From: JAVXNW01 sp036645575
GTDB taxonomy: Bacteria > Bacillota > Clostridia > Christensenellales > Aristaeellaceae
DNA length: 6,195 nucleotides
Assembly: GCA_036645575.1 (NCBI GenBank)
Contig: JAVXNW010000126.1
Span: 1 to 6,195 of the forward strand
Direction of reading: 5' to 3'
Shown here: positions 5,534-6,195 of the stretch, in pieces
Numbering within the stretch: position 1 is the stretch's first letter
Layout of the letters: each line of letters begins with the position of its first letter
Translations under genes and position numbers: made by a program
The notes under the pieces: generated by a model
Database searches by the model: none
The model's input: the letters and a program-made list of their open reading frames with translations, nothing else
Told to the model about the DNA's origin: nothing

Positions 5534-6195
5534 TTAAGCCCGCGCCAATGTGCTCAGCGCCTTCACCCTGCGCAGGCTGTGCTGGCGTGCCAGTTCGGCG
5601 ATGTGCTCTACGTCCTTGCGCGAAATCGCGTCGAACAATTCGCGATGGTCCTTGAGCACGTCGGGCCTTGACTGCGCCGCGCCCTGGTTGTTGAGGCGAT
5701 CCGCCCGCAGCATGGCCTGCAACTCGCCCACGAGCACCGAGGCCAAGTTGTTTCTGCTGATGCAGGCGACTTTTAAATGGAACGCTTCATCCATCTCGAT
5801 GAATTTGCGCGTATCGTCTATGTTCGCGGCCTGTTCGTCCAGGATCTGGCGCAGCTCAATCAGCTCCTCCGGCGTCCGGTAGGTGGCGGCCAGCGGAAAC
5901 AGTTCCGCGTCCAGCATGGTCTTGAGCTGATAGATGTCCATGATGGCGGGGCTGGAGCAATCCATCCAGAACTTGATCAGCAGCGAAAATATGTCCGCGA
6001 TTTTGCTGTTGTCCAGCGGCGAGAGAAAGGACCCGGCGCGGGCGTGCGTCTGAACGATGCCCAGCGCGGCGCATGTGACCAGCCCGGAACGGACTTCGCT
6101 TGGGCTGCACGCCATGTTTGTCAGAGGGCTAATTATATGAAATGGAGGGATGGCTTGGGAGATGGCGGGAAAGGGCGGCATGAGACCCCGGAAAC
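5534..6195 (-). CDS. GntR-family (FadR/FCD subfamily) transcriptional regulator, 5' end probably outside window
   Basis: Numbering from the ATG at 6181, residues about 27-57 (SPSEVRSGLVTCAALGIVQTHARAGSFLSPLD) match the second half of a GntR winged helix (VREAL..L...GIV..R.G.FV). The rest is a helical FCD effector domain. Its metal ligands are present: Asp131 and His135 in MDEAFH, His179 in KDHRELFDAI, and His201 in ARQHS. FCD proteins with this set bind a metal and often sense small carboxylates, which suits control of a carboxylate importer. The frame is open past the ATG to the edge. That ATG has no convincing ribosome site, and the upstream residues (FRGLMPP) resemble the end of the first winged-helix segment, so the true start is probably beyond 6195. 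The first HTH helices align poorly, which may reflect divergence or decay. It lies upstream of the tct promoter on the same strand and probably represses it. Confidence 0.85.
   Translation of the reverse strand, partial: FRGLMPPFPAISQAIPPFHIISPLTNMACSPSEVRSGLVTCAALGIVQTHARAGSFLSPLDNSKIADIFSLLIKFWMDCSSPAIMDIYQLKTMLDAELFPLAATYRTPEELIELRQILDEQAANIDDTRKFIEMDEAFHLKVACISRNNLASVLVGELQAMLRADRLNNQGAAQSRPDVLKDHRELFDAISRKDVEHIAELARQHSLRRVKALSTLARA

Noticed and set aside
6132..6137. TATAAT on the minus strand inside the regulator as a promoter for a shorter protein starting at Met23
   Set aside because: No -35 box at 16-18 bases and no ribosome site before that Met; it lies within the reading frame of a gene that continues upstream.

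Overview
The window carries one catabolic gene cluster. Every recognisable complete gene lies on the minus strand, so transcription runs from right to left. Each operon gene has a purine-rich AGGAGG-type ribosome site. DNA is GC-rich by eye, with many C/G third positions. The Sec-exported solute-binding protein, strong Shine-Dalgarno sites and tripartite tricarboxylate transporter (TTT) genes would suit a gut-type anaerobe, such as a GC-rich Clostridia or Christensenellales-like lineage, or a Synergistota-like one. The taxonomic guess is weak and is inference only.

Layout in transcription order: (1) 6195-5534, a FadR/FCD-type GntR-family regulator whose 5' end probably lies beyond the window edge. 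(2) 5533-5231, a 303-base control region with two near-identical palindromic operator-like sites centred 111 bp apart. The downstream site overlaps a sigma-70-type promoter. (3) 5230-4244 tctC (periplasmic or extracytoplasmic binding protein), 4194-3724 tctB (small membrane subunit) and 3702-2197 tctA (large membrane subunit), which together make a complete TTT carboxylate importer. (4) 2176-1130, a divergent transaldolase-family protein that keeps the Schiff-base lysine but lacks several classical catalytic or phosphate-binding residues. (5) 1045-257, an HpcH/HpaI-family class II (metal-dependent) aldolase. (6) 195-151, a perfect 20-bp stem hairpin that probably terminates the operon. At 1-114 on the plus strand there is coding-like sequence ending in TAG, probably the 3' end of a convergent gene that is disrupted or frameshifted near the edge.

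The genes make sense as a unit. A carboxylated compound is captured by TctC and imported through TctAB. The HpcH/HpaI aldolase probably cleaves a 2-keto-3-deoxy-type acid to pyruvate (or a related keto acid) plus an aldehyde. The transaldolase-like protein carries out a second lysine/Schiff-base step on an unknown intermediate. The FCD regulator, whose metal-binding residues are present and which belongs to a family that often senses small carboxylates, probably controls the promoter. The substrate cannot be read from sequence. The points most worth a second look are the modified transaldolase active site within this operon and the twin operators around the promoter. I saw no RNA genes, CRISPR arrays, insertion sequences or phage genes.
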